From Pseudoramibacter fermentans (GTDB taxonomy: Bacteria > Bacillota > Clostridia > Eubacteriales > Eubacteriaceae), in the NCBI GenBank assembly GCA_009493725.1, contig VOGB01000004.1, forward strand, positions 310,001 through 374,000: a stretch of 64,000 nt of DNA. The letters run 5' to 3'. The position numbers and the translations under genes are program-made. This document shows positions 12,077 through 21,418 of the stretch, piece after piece. The stretch's first letter is position 1. Each line of letters begins with the position of its first letter. Below the pieces are notes generated by a model, which did not search any database, was not told the origin of the DNA, and saw nothing but the letters and a program-made list of their open reading frames with translations.

Positions 12077-12679
12077 ATGTTTTCAAAAAATAAAGATCAA
12101 AAGCAGAACTTAAGCTTTTTTGACCGCTTGTTCGGTCATTGGTGGATGATGCTCATCGAAGGGATTTTGATGATCGCCGTCGGGATCGTGATCGCAGTGG
12201 TGCCGGGCCTTCGGACACTGACGATTTTGATTCGGATTGTCGGGATCGAACGGCTGATCGTCGGCTTTTTCTATCTGATTTTAAGCCTGCGCGATCCGAT
12301 TGCCGGCGTGCTGATTTCAGGACAGGCCTTTGTGAACTTGATTCTCGGCTTTTTCCTGGCACTGATGCCGGGCTTCTTCTTAAGCATCTTTATTTTTTTG
12401 GTTGCGATTTGGGCGTTTATCTCTGGGATCGGCATGCTCGTTCAAAACCGCGGGCCGCAGCACCTGACGAGCCGCACCGTCGTCGGGATTCTGCTGATCG
12501 CCTTCGGGCTTTTCGCCGGGATCAGTCCGGGGCACACCGCTGACGCGCTCGTGCTGGTGTTCGCCGTGATGATTATCATTTTCGGCGGTTACCTGCTGAA
12601 CCGTTCCAGTGAAATGCACAAGACTGAAAAGAAAATTGCCGAAGAAGAAAAGGGCTACGACGATTACACGATTGAATAA
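12077..12679 (+). CDS. DUF308/HdeD-family membrane protein
   Basis: A 200-aa polytopic membrane protein with about six hydrophobic helices, including one starting WMMLIEGILMIAVGIVIAV, and repeated glycine-bearing helices typical of the HdeD/DUF308 family. HdeD in E. coli is linked to acid resistance, but the function of the Firmicutes members is not known. The C-terminal tail is charged and cytoplasmic (EKKIAEEEKGYDD). It is 18 nt upstream of mnmA and probably co-transcribed from the promoter at 12018. Confidence 0.8.
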   Translation: MFSKNKDQKQNLSFFDRLFGHWWMMLIEGILMIAVGIVIAVVPGLRTLTILIRIVGIERLIVGFFYLILSLRDPIAGVLISGQAFVNLILGFFLALMPGFFLSIFIFLVAIWAFISGIGMLVQNRGPQHLTSRTVVGILLIAFGLFAGISPGHTADALVLVFAVMIIIFGGYLLNRSSEMHKTEKKIAEEEKGYDDYTIE

Positions 12680-12697
12680 GACAGGAGTGAGCACATT

Positions 12698-13807
12698 ATG
12701 AAAATAGTAGTCGGGATGTCCGGCGGGGTCGATTCGTCTGTCGCGGCGCTGCTGCTGAAGCAGGCCGGACACGACGTGATCGGCATTTTTATGAAAAATT
12801 GGGACGAAACGGACGAAAACGGCGTCTGCACCGCGACCGAGGATTACGAGGACGTGCGCCGCGTCTGTGAAAAAATCGGTATTCCCTATTATACGGTAAA
12901 TTTCGAAAAGGAATATCAGGAGCGGGTCTTTCAGGATTTCTTAGAGGAATACAAGCGCGGCCGGACGCCGAATCCAGACGTTTTGTGCAACAAGGAAATC
13001 AAGTTCAAGGCCTTTCTCGACTACGCGATGAAGGTGGCGGGTGCGGACAAGCTCGCAACTGGACATTACGCGCAGATTCGGAAAAACGAGGCGACCGGCC
13101 GCTACGAAATGCTCAAGGGGGCGGACGGCAACAAGGATCAGACCTATTTTCTCTGCCAGCTTGGGCAGGCACAGTTGTCGAAGACGCTGTTTCCAATCGG
13201 CGATCTCGACAAGCGGGAGGTGCGCCGCCTCGCGGAACAATACGATTTGTCGACAGCCGGGAAAAAGGATTCCACCGGGATCTGTTTCATCGGCGAACGC
13301 AATTTCGGTCAGTTCCTCCACCAGTACATGGCCAATGAGCCCGGCGAGATCAAGGACTTGGACGGTAACGTCAAGGGCCATCACAACGGGCTGATGTATT
13401 ACACCCTGGGGCAGCGGCGCGGCCTCGGCATCGGCGGACAGGGGACGGGCGAGCCCTGGTTCGTTGTCGAAAAGGATTTAGCGACCAACACGCTCTACGT
13501 CGTGCAGGGCGACGATCATCCGGAACTCTACTCGAAGGCACTGACCGCGTCGAAGATGAGCTGGGTCGCCGACGTGCCGCCAGAGGCCAAACAGTTCAAA
13601 TGTCAGGCGAAGTTCAGATACCGCCAGCCAGACCAAGGTGTCGAGGTCAATGTCGTCGACGCGACCCACATCGAGGTCCGCTTCGACAAGCCTCAGCGCG
13701 CTGTGACTCCGGGCCAGGAAGTGGTGCTCTACGACGGCGAGGTCTGCCTCGGCGGCGGCACCATCGACGCGATCACCAAGCTCGACGGACGCGTCCAAAC
13801 CCATTGA
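12698..13807 (+). CDS. mnmA: tRNA-specific 2-thiouridylase MnmA
   Basis: MnmA inserts sulfur at C2 of the wobble uridine in tRNA Lys, Glu and Gln. The 369-aa protein opens with the PP-loop GMSGGVDSSVAALLL, then has the first catalytic Cys in NPDVLCNKEIKF and the second in STGICFIGER. The C-terminal beta-barrel tRNA-binding part is complete. The start ATG follows AGGAGTGAG. A double-Nudix gene starts 12 nt after the stop. Confidence 0.97.
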   Translation: MKIVVGMSGGVDSSVAALLLKQAGHDVIGIFMKNWDETDENGVCTATEDYEDVRRVCEKIGIPYYTVNFEKEYQERVFQDFLEEYKRGRTPNPDVLCNKEIKFKAFLDYAMKVAGADKLATGHYAQIRKNEATGRYEMLKGADGNKDQTYFLCQLGQAQLSKTLFPIGDLDKREVRRLAEQYDLSTAGKKDSTGICFIGERNFGQFLHQYMANEPGEIKDLDGNVKGHHNGLMYYTLGQRRGLGIGGQGTGEPWFVVEKDLATNTLYVVQGDDHPELYSKALTASKMSWVADVPPEAKQFKCQAKFRYRQPDQGVEVNVVDATHIEVRFDKPQRAVTPGQEVVLYDGEVCLGGGTIDAITKLDGRVQTH

Positions 13808-13819
13808 TCGGAGTCGGCG

Positions 13820-14869
13820 ATGACAAAAAATATACGCACGAGTCTGTCGACCCTCGTTTACATTGAGGACCCTGCGACACACAAAATTCTGATGCTCCAC
13901 CGCGTGAAGAAAGACCACGACGTCAACCACGGTAAGTGGATTGGCGTCGGCGGTCATTTCGAGGCCGACGAAAGCCCTGAAGAATGCCTGCTGCGCGAGG
14001 TGTGGGAGGAAACGGGCCTGACGCTGAAAAGTTGGCGCTTTCAGGGCATTGTGACCTTTGTCTCCGGCGACGGCGTGACGGAATACATGCACCTGTTCAC
14101 CTCGGACGCATTTACCGGGACGCCCCATCCCTGCGATGAAGGGGTGCTCGAATGGGTCGACAAGGATCAGGTCTTGAATCTCAATCTCTGGGAAGGCGAC
14201 CGGATCTTTTTCCGATTGATTTTAGAGGATCCGGCATTTTTTTCGCTCAAGCTGGTGTACGACGGCAATGGCGGCCTTGTCGAAGCGGTTCAGGACGGTC
14301 ATCCCCTTGAATTGTTCGATGTGTTAGACGAAGATGGCCGGCCGACGGGTGTTGTCCGGGAACGGGGTGTCTGCCATCGGGACGGCAGTCTCCACGGGAC
14401 GGTGCACATCTGGATGCTGCGCCGCCATCACGGCAGATGGCAGGTGCTCCTCCAGAAGCGGGCGTCCTGCAAGGATTCCAACCCGGGCTGCTACGATATT
14501 TCCTCGGCTGGACACATTTCGGCCGGCGACATGCCGCTGCCCTCGGCGCTGCGCGAGGTTGGCGAGGAGCTCGGCCTGGAGATCACGGCGTCTGATCTCG
14601 TGGAAATCGGCCGGCACCGCGCTGGGTTTTCGGCGCATTTTCACGGCAAGCCCTTCGTCGACCAGGAACTGAGCACCGTGTATCTGTGCACGAAGCCTTT
14701 CGATATCGAAGATCTCAAACTTCAGGCGTCAGAGGTGGCATCGGTCAAATGGTTCGACTTTGACGAAGCGGCAGCCGGAATCCGGGACGGCCGCATTCCC
14801 AACTGCATCTACGTCGACGAGTTCGACATGGTGGCGGAAGCGCTGAAGAAGCGCAATATGATGAAATAA
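13820..14869 (+). CDS. Fusion of two Nudix hydrolase domains
   Basis: A 349-aa protein with two Nudix folds in one chain. Domain 1 (about 5-150) resembles MutT-type 8-oxo-dGTP pyrophosphatases; its Nudix box covers residues 45-67 with REVWEETGL intact. Domain 2 (about 165-345) resembles the isopentenyl-diphosphate-isomerase-like Nudix group (VLDEDGRPTG opening); its box covers 231-253 with REVGEELGL, but the first box Glu is Asp. Both are therefore likely active hydrolases. The frame is continuous and no internal ribosome site is obvious between the domains. The gene follows mnmA by 12 nt. Substrates are not predictable. Confidence 0.88.
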   Translation: MTKNIRTSLSTLVYIEDPATHKILMLHRVKKDHDVNHGKWIGVGGHFEADESPEECLLREVWEETGLTLKSWRFQGIVTFVSGDGVTEYMHLFTSDAFTGTPHPCDEGVLEWVDKDQVLNLNLWEGDRIFFRLILEDPAFFSLKLVYDGNGGLVEAVQDGHPLELFDVLDEDGRPTGVVRERGVCHRDGSLHGTVHIWMLRRHHGRWQVLLQKRASCKDSNPGCYDISSAGHISAGDMPLPSALREVGEELGLEITASDLVEIGRHRAGFSAHFHGKPFVDQELSTVYLCTKPFDIEDLKLQASEVASVKWFDFDEAAAGIRDGRIPNCIYVDEFDMVAEALKKRNMMK

Positions 14870-14916
14870 TACGGGAATTGGCAAAGACTTTAGCAGAAAG
14901 CCGCAGCCGATTCTCG

Positions 14917-14922
14917 TATAAT
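14917..14922 (+). promoter_or_regulatory. Probable -10 box upstream of the macro-domain gene
   Basis: A perfect TATAAT 37 nt before ATG 14960. No good -35 is visible at the usual distance, so only the -10 is annotated. Confidence 0.5.
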
Positions 14923-14959
14923 GAAGATAAAGAATTAAAATGGAAAGGTGGCGGTAGAA

Positions 14960-15490
14960 ATGAAAAAGAATCCTATTGGCAGAATCGTCGTCCGCCGCGG
15001 CAGTGTGGCGGAATTGGCTGTGCCCTGCATCGTCGATCCCACGGATCCTGAACTTTCGGGCAAGGGCCTGACCGACCAGGCGGTGCAGAAAGCCGGCGGG
15101 AGAAAGCTCGTCGAGGCCTGCCGCAAAATCGGACATCTGGACGTGGGCGAGGTTGCGATGACCGACGGCTATCAGAGCGATGCGGACCATATCATCTTCA
15201 CGGTCGGCCCGCAGTATACGGGTAAGCCTCAGGATCTCAAGGATTTGGCCGCATGCTATATCAACATCCTCGAGCTGGTCAAGGAAAAGGACATCCATCA
15301 GGTGGTCATTCCGGCGATCAGCTGCGGCGGTGGGAACTTCCCGATAGAAAAGGCGGCGCCGTTGGCCATAGAAACCATCCGAGGCTGGTTGAAACTCAAT
15401 CCGGATTATTCGATTATCGTGTTTGTCATCGGCATTATCCCAGTCGTCTACGAAGCCTATTGGCAGTATTTAATGGACCATCCGTATTGA
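14960..15490 (+). CDS. Macro domain protein (ADP-ribose/O-acetyl-ADP-ribose binding)
   Basis: A 176-aa single macro domain. The substrate-loop segment AISCGGGNFPIEKAA and VDPTDPELSGKGLTD (in the place of the usual VNAAN) support this. Macro proteins bind or deacetylate ADP-ribose derivatives. The change of the VNAAN-type motif to VDPTD is notable because the Asn contacts the distal ribose. ATG 14960 is chosen over GTG 14948 because the GGTGG ribosome site is better placed. It is followed 16 nt later by the SGNH hydrolase. Confidence 0.8.
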   Translation: MKKNPIGRIVVRRGSVAELAVPCIVDPTDPELSGKGLTDQAVQKAGGRKLVEACRKIGHLDVGEVAMTDGYQSDADHIIFTVGPQYTGKPQDLKDLAACYINILELVKEKDIHQVVIPAISCGGGNFPIEKAAPLAIETIRGWLKLNPDYSIIVFVIGIIPVVYEAYWQYLMDHPY

Positions 15491-15506
15491 GATAAAGGAC
15501 AGAACA

Positions 15507-16175
15507 ATGACGAAAATCATCTGTTATGGGGATTCAAACACCTACGGGTACGATCCGAGAATGGGCGGCAGCGGCCGCTACGACGAGGCGCACCGGTGGC
15601 CTGAAGTGATGGCGGAGGCGCTTACCGCCGCGGGGAAGGATGTCGACGTCGTCAACGCCGGTTTCCCAGGGCGGACGCTTTCGACGGTGCTCTACCCGGA
15701 TTATTATGGCCACGGCGTGGATTTGTTCACGACGTCTATGCGCGGGTACGCGCCCTTCGATTGGCTGTTCGTCATGCTGGGCAGCAACGACTGCCTGAGA
15801 CCGGATTCGATCGAACGTGTGGTCGGCCGGATGTCGGATTTGATCGATGAAGCTGCCGCCTCCGACTGGTGGACGAAGGCGCCGCAGATGCTTCTAATGG
15901 CGCCGCCGCAGATCGGCAGAGAGCTGGACGTGCCGGCCGACGCCTTTTTAAGCGGCTACTGCGCAACGCTCGGCGAGACAACCCTCGACGGATTTGCGAA
16001 GAAAAGTAGGAAACTCAGAGCGGCGTACCGCGAACTGGCTGAAAAGAAAAACGTCCGCTTTTTCGACGCGGGCGAAGTGGCAGAAGCGGGCCAGGTCGAT
16101 TACATCCACTTGACCGAGGAAAGCCAGCGGCAATTGGGGCAGGCGATGGCTCAAACTGCCTTGGCGTGGATTTAA
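15507..16175 (+). CDS. SGNH/GDSL-type esterase or acyl hydrolase
   Basis: A 222-aa SGNH hydrolase. Block I is CYGDSNTYGY with the nucleophile Ser10, block III is MLGSNDC with the oxyanion Asn, and block V is VDYIHLT with the Asp-x-x-His pair. No signal peptide is seen, so it is probably cytoplasmic. It resembles arylesterase-type members, but the substrate is unknown. Its stop overlaps the convergent HAD gene by 4 nt. Confidence 0.88.
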   Translation: MTKIICYGDSNTYGYDPRMGGSGRYDEAHRWPEVMAEALTAAGKDVDVVNAGFPGRTLSTVLYPDYYGHGVDLFTTSMRGYAPFDWLFVMLGSNDCLRPDSIERVVGRMSDLIDEAAASDWWTKAPQMLLMAPPQIGRELDVPADAFLSGYCATLGETTLDGFAKKSRKLRAAYRELAEKKNVRFFDAGEVAEAGQVDYIHLTEESQRQLGQAMAQTALAWI

Positions 16176-16840
16176 GCAAGAGTGAGTGCCTCAAATGAGG
16201 GGACAGCGGTGTCCGCGATGCGCGCAATTTCCGGCCAGTCCTCTCGATTGGCCGGGTCGTAGACCGCAAGCGTCGGAAAGCCCGCGGTGTGGGCCGTCGT
16301 GACCGCCGTCAGGTTGTCCTCGACGACAAGGGTCGAGGTCGGCTTTGAATGAAGGGCGTCGGCGGTGGCGAGAAAAATTTTCGGTGAGGATTTGCCGGCG
16401 CGGATTTCCGGGTCTTGGTCGGTGAGCACCGCCGAAAAGCAGTCTAAAATATTCAGCCGGGAAAAGGCGGCGCGGATCAGCGTGCGGTCGCCGACAGAGG
16501 CCACCGCGAGGGGCATCTGCGCGGAAAGGGTGCGCACAAAAGCCAGAGCCCCGGGCTTGAGCGGCGCGGTGTTGCGGTAAAAGGCCGCGATTTCATCTAA
16601 AATCGTCTGCTGAATTTCTTCGATAGATAGCGTTAAGTGGTAGTGCGTCTTGAGATAGGAGCTGCTCTGATCGAGGGTCATATTAAACAAAAGATCTCCG
16701 AGCCCGGGCTCCGGCGTGACGCCAAGGGCGGTCAGCACACGGGCACCGGCGTCGTACCAGATGGGCATCGAGTCGAGGAGCGTGCCGTCCACGTCCAGAA
16801 TCGCGCCGGTGAAACAGTTTAAATTTATTTTCTTTTTCAT
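16172..16840 (-). CDS. HAD-superfamily hydrolase (beta-phosphoglucomutase-like)
   Basis: A 222-aa HAD phosphatase/mutase. Motif I is DVDGTLLDS with D16 nucleophile and D18, motif II is the Ser/Thr in VASVGDRT, motif III the Lys in AGKSSPKIF, and motif IV VVEDN. The cap is of the small helical type. The start is ATG 16840 after AAAGGAAATC; an upstream in-frame extension is hydrophobic and unlikely. It converges on the SGNH gene and diverges from the thioesterase gene. Confidence 0.87.
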   Translation of the reverse strand: MKKKINLNCFTGAILDVDGTLLDSMPIWYDAGARVLTALGVTPEPGLGDLLFNMTLDQSSSYLKTHYHLTLSIEEIQQTILDEIAAFYRNTAPLKPGALAFVRTLSAQMPLAVASVGDRTLIRAAFSRLNILDCFSAVLTDQDPEIRAGKSSPKIFLATADALHSKPTSTLVVEDNLTAVTTAHTAGFPTLAVYDPANREDWPEIARIADTAVPSFEALTLA

Positions 16841-16925
16841 GATTTCCTTTTTTTTCTTGAACTTTTGCGGTAAGGTATACACATACAGTTTATCAGAAAA
16901 AAACACAATAGAGTAGGTTACCATC

Positions 16926-17363
16926 ATGAAAACACTTGAAGAAAATAAACCCGATATCAATGAATTGAGGAGAATTCTCGAAATTCGAAATAAGGAGAAT
17001 TTATTTTCCGTCCAAATGGGAATTCAGGGCACCGTCATCGAAGAAGGCTACGCGGAAACCGAGCTCGTCATTGAGCCGAAGCACTTAAACTTGAATCATT
17101 CCGTGCACGGCGGCTGCCTCTACACCTTGGCAGACAACGCCGGCGGCGCCTGCGCGTCGTCCCACGGGCACCGGGTGAGCACGTTGAGCGGCGATCTGCA
17201 ATTCATGCGCCCGGCTATCAACTGCAAAAAATTGAAGGCTGTTGCGAAGGAAAAGAAGGCAGGCAAGCGTATTGTCGTCGTGGACATCAGCATTTACGAC
17301 GAAAAGGGCACTGAACTCGCTTGCGGCCTGTTTGATTACGCGAAAATGAAAATGAAATACTGA
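16926..17363 (+). CDS. PaaI-type hotdog-fold thioesterase
   Basis: A 145-aa hotdog protein. The segment NHSVHGGCLYTLADNAGGA carries the HGG turn and the Asp of the PaaI family active site, and the domain ends with the central strands KRIVVVDISIYDEKG. Such enzymes hydrolyse acyl- or phenylacetyl-CoA thioesters; the real substrate is not deducible. A weak AGTAGG precedes the ATG. An aldo-keto reductase gene begins 16 nt after its stop. Confidence 0.87.
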   Translation: MKTLEENKPDINELRRILEIRNKENLFSVQMGIQGTVIEEGYAETELVIEPKHLNLNHSVHGGCLYTLADNAGGACASSHGHRVSTLSGDLQFMRPAINCKKLKAVAKEKKAGKRIVVVDISIYDEKGTELACGLFDYAKMKMKY

Positions 17364-17379
17364 AAGAAGAGGAAAAATT

Positions 17380-18525
17380 ATGTTATATCGAAATTTTCAA
17401 AATGTTTCCTTATCGGCACTGGGATTTGGCGGTATGCGCCTGCCGGTCGTTGACGGTGATGACGCCCGGATCGACGGCCTGAAAGGGGCCGAAATGGTCG
17501 ATTCCGCGATTCGCTCGGGCATCAATTATTTCGACACGGCCTGGGGCTACCATCACGGAAAATCCGAAAAGTTTTTCGGCAATGTGCTGATCAACTATCC
17601 CAGAGACAGTTATTTTCTGGCTTCAAAATTCCCGGGATACGACACGAGCAATTTCCCGAAGGTGCGCGAAATTTTTGAAGAACAGCTGAAAAAATGCCAG
17701 ACGAAATACTTCGATTTTTATTTATTCCACAACGTCAATGAAAGCAACATCGATTATTATTTAGATCCCCAATACGGCATTCGGGATTATTTGGTCGAAC
17801 AGCGCCGCGCCGGGCGGATCCGCCATCTGGGCTTTTCGGCGCACGGCGAACTGCCGACGCTGAAGCGCTTCCTCGAAGCGTACGGGGACGACATGGAATT
17901 CATGCAGATTCAGCTCAACTGGATCGACTGGACCTTCCAGGGGGCGAAGGAAAAGGTTGAACTGGCCCGGGAATACGACCTGCCGATTTGGGTCATGGAA
18001 CCGCTGCGCGGCGGCAAGCTGGCTCAGCTGTCAGACGAAGCCATGGCTAAGCTAGACGCGCTGCGCCCAGGCGTTTCGGCTGCGGAATGGGGATTCCGTT
18101 TCCTGCAGACCATTCCTGAGGTCGACATCGTCCTCTCCGGGATGAGCACCCTGGGCCAGCTGGAACGCAACTGCGCGATTTTCTCCGACGAAAAACCGTT
18201 AAACGAAGAAGAATGGCAGACCCTTCAGCAGATCGCGCGGGAAATGATCGAAAAGGAAGAGGTTCCGTGCACGGCATGCCATTACTGCGTCGACCACTGC
18301 CCGAAGGGGCTCGATATTCCGAAGCTCATCGAACTCTACAACGAACAGCATTTTACAGGCGGTGGCTTCATTGCGCCGATGCGCCTGTCGACGATGGGCG
18401 AAGGGCACCTGCCCTGCGACTGCATCGCCTGCCACAGCTGTGAAAAAGTCTGTCCGCAGAATATCAAGATTTCCGAAGTGATGAAGCAGTTTAACGACGA
18501 GCTGCTTCAAAATGACAGGGCCTAA
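17380..18525 (+). CDS. Aldo/keto reductase with C-terminal 2x[4Fe-4S] ferredoxin domain
   Basis: A 381-aa protein joining an aldo-keto reductase TIM barrel (about 1-285) to a ferredoxin-like end. The barrel has the active-site Tyr in TAWGYHHG, Lys in LASKFPG and a His in YLFHNV. The tail has two clusters, CTACHYCVDHCP and CIACHSCEKVCP. This architecture is common in Clostridia and implies electron exchange between a flavin/NAD(P) carbonyl substrate and ferredoxin, though the substrate is unknown. Transcription ends at a clear hairpin at 18555. Confidence 0.92.
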   Translation: MLYRNFQNVSLSALGFGGMRLPVVDGDDARIDGLKGAEMVDSAIRSGINYFDTAWGYHHGKSEKFFGNVLINYPRDSYFLASKFPGYDTSNFPKVREIFEEQLKKCQTKYFDFYLFHNVNESNIDYYLDPQYGIRDYLVEQRRAGRIRHLGFSAHGELPTLKRFLEAYGDDMEFMQIQLNWIDWTFQGAKEKVELAREYDLPIWVMEPLRGGKLAQLSDEAMAKLDALRPGVSAAEWGFRFLQTIPEVDIVLSGMSTLGQLERNCAIFSDEKPLNEEEWQTLQQIAREMIEKEEVPCTACHYCVDHCPKGLDIPKLIELYNEQHFTGGGFIAPMRLSTMGEGHLPCDCIACHSCEKVCPQNIKISEVMKQFNDELLQNDRA

Positions 18526-18554
18526 GCGCGGGGTCAACATCGCAAAAATTGTCA

Positions 18555-18585
18555 CAAGCTCCAGTTTTGGGGCTTGTTTTTTTTT
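18555..18585 (+). terminator. Rho-independent terminator
   Basis: CAAGCTCC (18555-18562) pairs with GGGGCTTG (18569-18576, one G-T pair), followed by nine T. Confidence 0.85.
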
Positions 18586-18696
18586 CCAGCATAAGGGTAC
18601 AATATTCAGAGAAAATTATGTGAATTTTTGATAAAGATTAAACAATTATTGTGAATTGTGGTAAACTATGAAAAGTGAAAAAACGGAGGTGAAGCA

Positions 18697-20025
18697 ATGC
18701 CGACGGGAAGAAGAAAACCCACACTGGTGCCGCCTAAAGGGCGCTATCGCAGAGGACTGATCCTGAAAAGCACGGCAGGCGGCCTTCTCGTCGGACTGGT
18801 GGCAGGCGGCGTATCGATCATCTATCGATTCGCGAGCACATTGTTCCAGGGCGGCCAGGCCTATATCCTGGACCACGTCACGAACGTTCCGCTCATTGTG
18901 ATGTATTTCATCATGCTCGCGGTGCTGGCCTTTCTCGTGCGAAAGGTAATCACCTGGGAGCCCTTCACGGCCGGTTCCGGCATTGCGGAGGTGCGCGGCG
19001 AGGTGCAGGGCTATTTCGACATGAACTGGGTCAAGGTGCTCGTCGGCAAATTCGTCGGCTGCCTTCTGTCGATGGCTGGCGGGCTGTCCCTCGGCCGGGA
19101 AGGGCCGTCGGTTCAGCTCGGCGCAATGGCTGGGAAGGGCCTTTCCAGATTGACTCACCGCGGCAAGAAGGCGGAACATTATCTGATCACCTGCGGCGCG
19201 AGCGCCGGGCTGTCCGCGGCCTTTAACTGTCCGCTGACTGGCGTGATGTTCGCTCTGGAAACCTTCAACGCGGAGTATTCGGTGAATCTGCTGTTCACCG
19301 CGCTGATCGCGTCGGTCACGGCGGATTTTGTGTCGAAGGTGTTTTTCGGAATGAGTCCGGTGTTCTCTGTGCCCCTCGATCTGTTTCTGCCCCTTTCGAC
19401 GGTGGGCTTCGTGATCGCCCTCGGCGTGATCTGCGGTGTGACGGGTCAGATCTTTTATCGGTCGATGCAGCTTGCGCAGAAATTCTACGACAAGCTGCCC
19501 CTTCCTGAAAACACCGAACCGATCGTCCCCTTTTTATTGGCAGGGGTGCTCGGGCTGACGCTTCCGGGCGTGCTCGGTGACGGCCATTTGATTTTGGAAC
19601 AGCTGGTTCAGGGCCAGATCGCGGTGCGGATGATCGCGTTGCTGCTGGTCGTGAAATTTGCCTATTCAATGCTCTGCTTCACCTCGAAATCGCCGGGCGG
19701 GTCCCTCGCACCGATGATCGTGCTGGGTGCCTTTGTCGGTGGGCTGTACGGCCATCTCGCGGTCCGCGCCCTCGGGCTGGACATGATGCTGATCAACAAC
19801 TTCATCATTCTCGCGATGGCCGGTTATTTTGCGGCGATTGTGAGGACGCCGCTGACGGCCGTAGCACTGGCCTGTGAACTGACGGGCAGTTTCAGCCACC
19901 TGATTTATTTTGGCATCGTGGTGACCGTAGCTGAGGTCGTCTCGTCCATGATGAAAACAGAACCGATGTACGAAGCGGGAATGAAGAATCTGATGATTAA
20001 GCATCATATCGTCAGTAAACAATAA
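18697..20025 (+). CDS. CLC-family chloride channel/transporter
   Basis: A 442-aa membrane protein of the CLC family. The anion-selectivity segments GSGIAEVRGE, GREGP (gating Glu135) and KSPGGSLAPMIVLGAF are all present, with about ten hydrophobic helices. There are no C-terminal CBS domains. Whether it is a channel or a H+/Cl- exchanger cannot be decided here. A strong AACGGAGGTGA ribosome site precedes ATG 18697. A CPA2 antiporter gene follows 36 nt later, so both may serve ion or pH balance. Confidence 0.9.
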   Translation: MPTGRRKPTLVPPKGRYRRGLILKSTAGGLLVGLVAGGVSIIYRFASTLFQGGQAYILDHVTNVPLIVMYFIMLAVLAFLVRKVITWEPFTAGSGIAEVRGEVQGYFDMNWVKVLVGKFVGCLLSMAGGLSLGREGPSVQLGAMAGKGLSRLTHRGKKAEHYLITCGASAGLSAAFNCPLTGVMFALETFNAEYSVNLLFTALIASVTADFVSKVFFGMSPVFSVPLDLFLPLSTVGFVIALGVICGVTGQIFYRSMQLAQKFYDKLPLPENTEPIVPFLLAGVLGLTLPGVLGDGHLILEQLVQGQIAVRMIALLLVVKFAYSMLCFTSKSPGGSLAPMIVLGAFVGGLYGHLAVRALGLDMMLINNFIILAMAGYFAAIVRTPLTAVALACELTGSFSHLIYFGIVVTVAEVVSSMMKTEPMYEAGMKNLMIKHHIVSKQ

Positions 20026-20061
20026 ATAACGACAATAAAGAAAGACAAATGGAGGTAAGTG

Positions 20062-21408
20062 ATGCAAGGCTATAAGTTTCTTTTAGATTTGGCACTCATA
20101 CTCTTGTCGACGAAGGTTTTGGGCCTCTTGACCAAGCGGGTGCAGATGCCTCAGGTGGTCGGCGCGCTTCTGGCCGGGCTGATCCTCGGGCCGGCGATGC
20201 TGAATGTCATTTCCGAAACGCAGTTTATTAAGGATTCGGCGGAAATCGGCGTCATCGTGCTGATGTTTACCGCAGGACTGGAAACGGATGTTCACGAATT
20301 GAAGCGCACCGGGAAGGCATCTTTCGTCATCGCCTTGATCGGCGTCATCGTGCCGCTGATCGGCGGGTATTTCGTTGCGAAGTACTTCAACCGGCCGGGA
20401 ATGATGAGCTCGGGTCTGTCGGCGCCGTTGTACCTGCAGAACCTGTTCATCGGGGTCATTCTGACGGCGACCTCGGTTTCAATCACGGTGGAAACCCTGA
20501 AGGAAATCGGCAAGCTCAATACCCACTCGGGCAACGCGATTCTCGGCGCTGCGATCATCGACGACGTCCTCGGCATCATCGCGCTGACGATTGTCACGTC
20601 GATGGCGGATACGTCGGTTTCGATTGTGATGGTGCTCCTCAAGATCGCCGGCTTTTTCGTCTTTGCCGGTGTGGCGGGCTATTTCTTCCTGAAATTTTTC
20701 CGTTGGTGGACACAGAAATCGGAAAAGGGCCTGAGACGCCACACGATCATCGCCTTCGTTTTCTGTCTGCTGATTTCTTATTGTGCTGAAAAATTCTTCG
20801 GCGTGGCCGATATTACCGGGGCCTTCATCGCGGGGCTGGTCATTTCGATGACGCCAAAACGGGAATATGTAGCCAATCGATTCAGCACGCTGTCGTATCT
20901 CTACCTTTCGCCGATCTTCTTCGCGAGCATTGGCCTGGAAGTGGAACTGCCGTCGATGAACTCGACCGTGATCATGTTCTCGGTGATTCTCGTGCTGGTG
21001 GCCATTGTGACTAAAATTGTCGGCTGCGGTGTCGGTGCATTGGTCTGTCATTATAAAAAATATCAAAGCCTGCGCATCGGCGTCGGTATGATCTCCAGAG
21101 GGGAAGTCGCGCTGATCGTCGCGAGCAAGGGACAAGCTCTGGGGCTGATCTCCAAAGCCTTTATCGGGCCGGTGATCCTCGTCGTCATCATCACGACGAT
21201 TGTCACGCCGATCATGCTCAAATCGGTATTTGCCCGGACGATGAAATACACGCCGCAGGGACTTGCCGCACAGGCAGCGGCGGCTGGCGTCCAAAACGAC
21301 GACTTTCAGGAAAACAAGTTCGCCCGAACCTACGAAAATGTCTCCGCGATGCAGGACAGCGGCAAAGGGCTTCCGGACGATGCCAAGGATTCAGACAAAG
21401 AAAATTAA
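20062..21408 (+). CDS. CPA2-family cation/proton antiporter (KefB/NapA-like)
   Basis: A 448-aa protein with about 12 membrane helices. The double Asp in AAIIDDVLG is the ion-binding pair expected in electrogenic CPA2 antiporters (Na+ or K+/H+). PLIGGYFVAKYF and SIGLEVELPS fit the family. No RCK/TrkA domain follows; the C-terminal 40 residues are a polar tail. ATG 20062 is 5 nt after GGAGGT; a GTG one codon earlier is possible. A hairpin terminator follows the gene. Confidence 0.88.
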   Translation: MQGYKFLLDLALILLSTKVLGLLTKRVQMPQVVGALLAGLILGPAMLNVISETQFIKDSAEIGVIVLMFTAGLETDVHELKRTGKASFVIALIGVIVPLIGGYFVAKYFNRPGMMSSGLSAPLYLQNLFIGVILTATSVSITVETLKEIGKLNTHSGNAILGAAIIDDVLGIIALTIVTSMADTSVSIVMVLLKIAGFFVFAGVAGYFFLKFFRWWTQKSEKGLRRHTIIAFVFCLLISYCAEKFFGVADITGAFIAGLVISMTPKREYVANRFSTLSYLYLSPIFFASIGLEVELPSMNSTVIMFSVILVLVAIVTKIVGCGVGALVCHYKKYQSLRIGVGMISRGEVALIVASKGQALGLISKAFIGPVILVVIITTIVTPIMLKSVFARTMKYTPQGLAAQAAAAGVQNDDFQENKFARTYENVSAMQDSGKGLPDDAKDSDKEN

Positions 21409-21418
21409 GATCGTTAAC

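Noticed and set aside
16172..16175. Frameshift between the SGNH and HAD genes
   Set aside because: They are convergent genes whose stop codons simply overlap by 4 nt.
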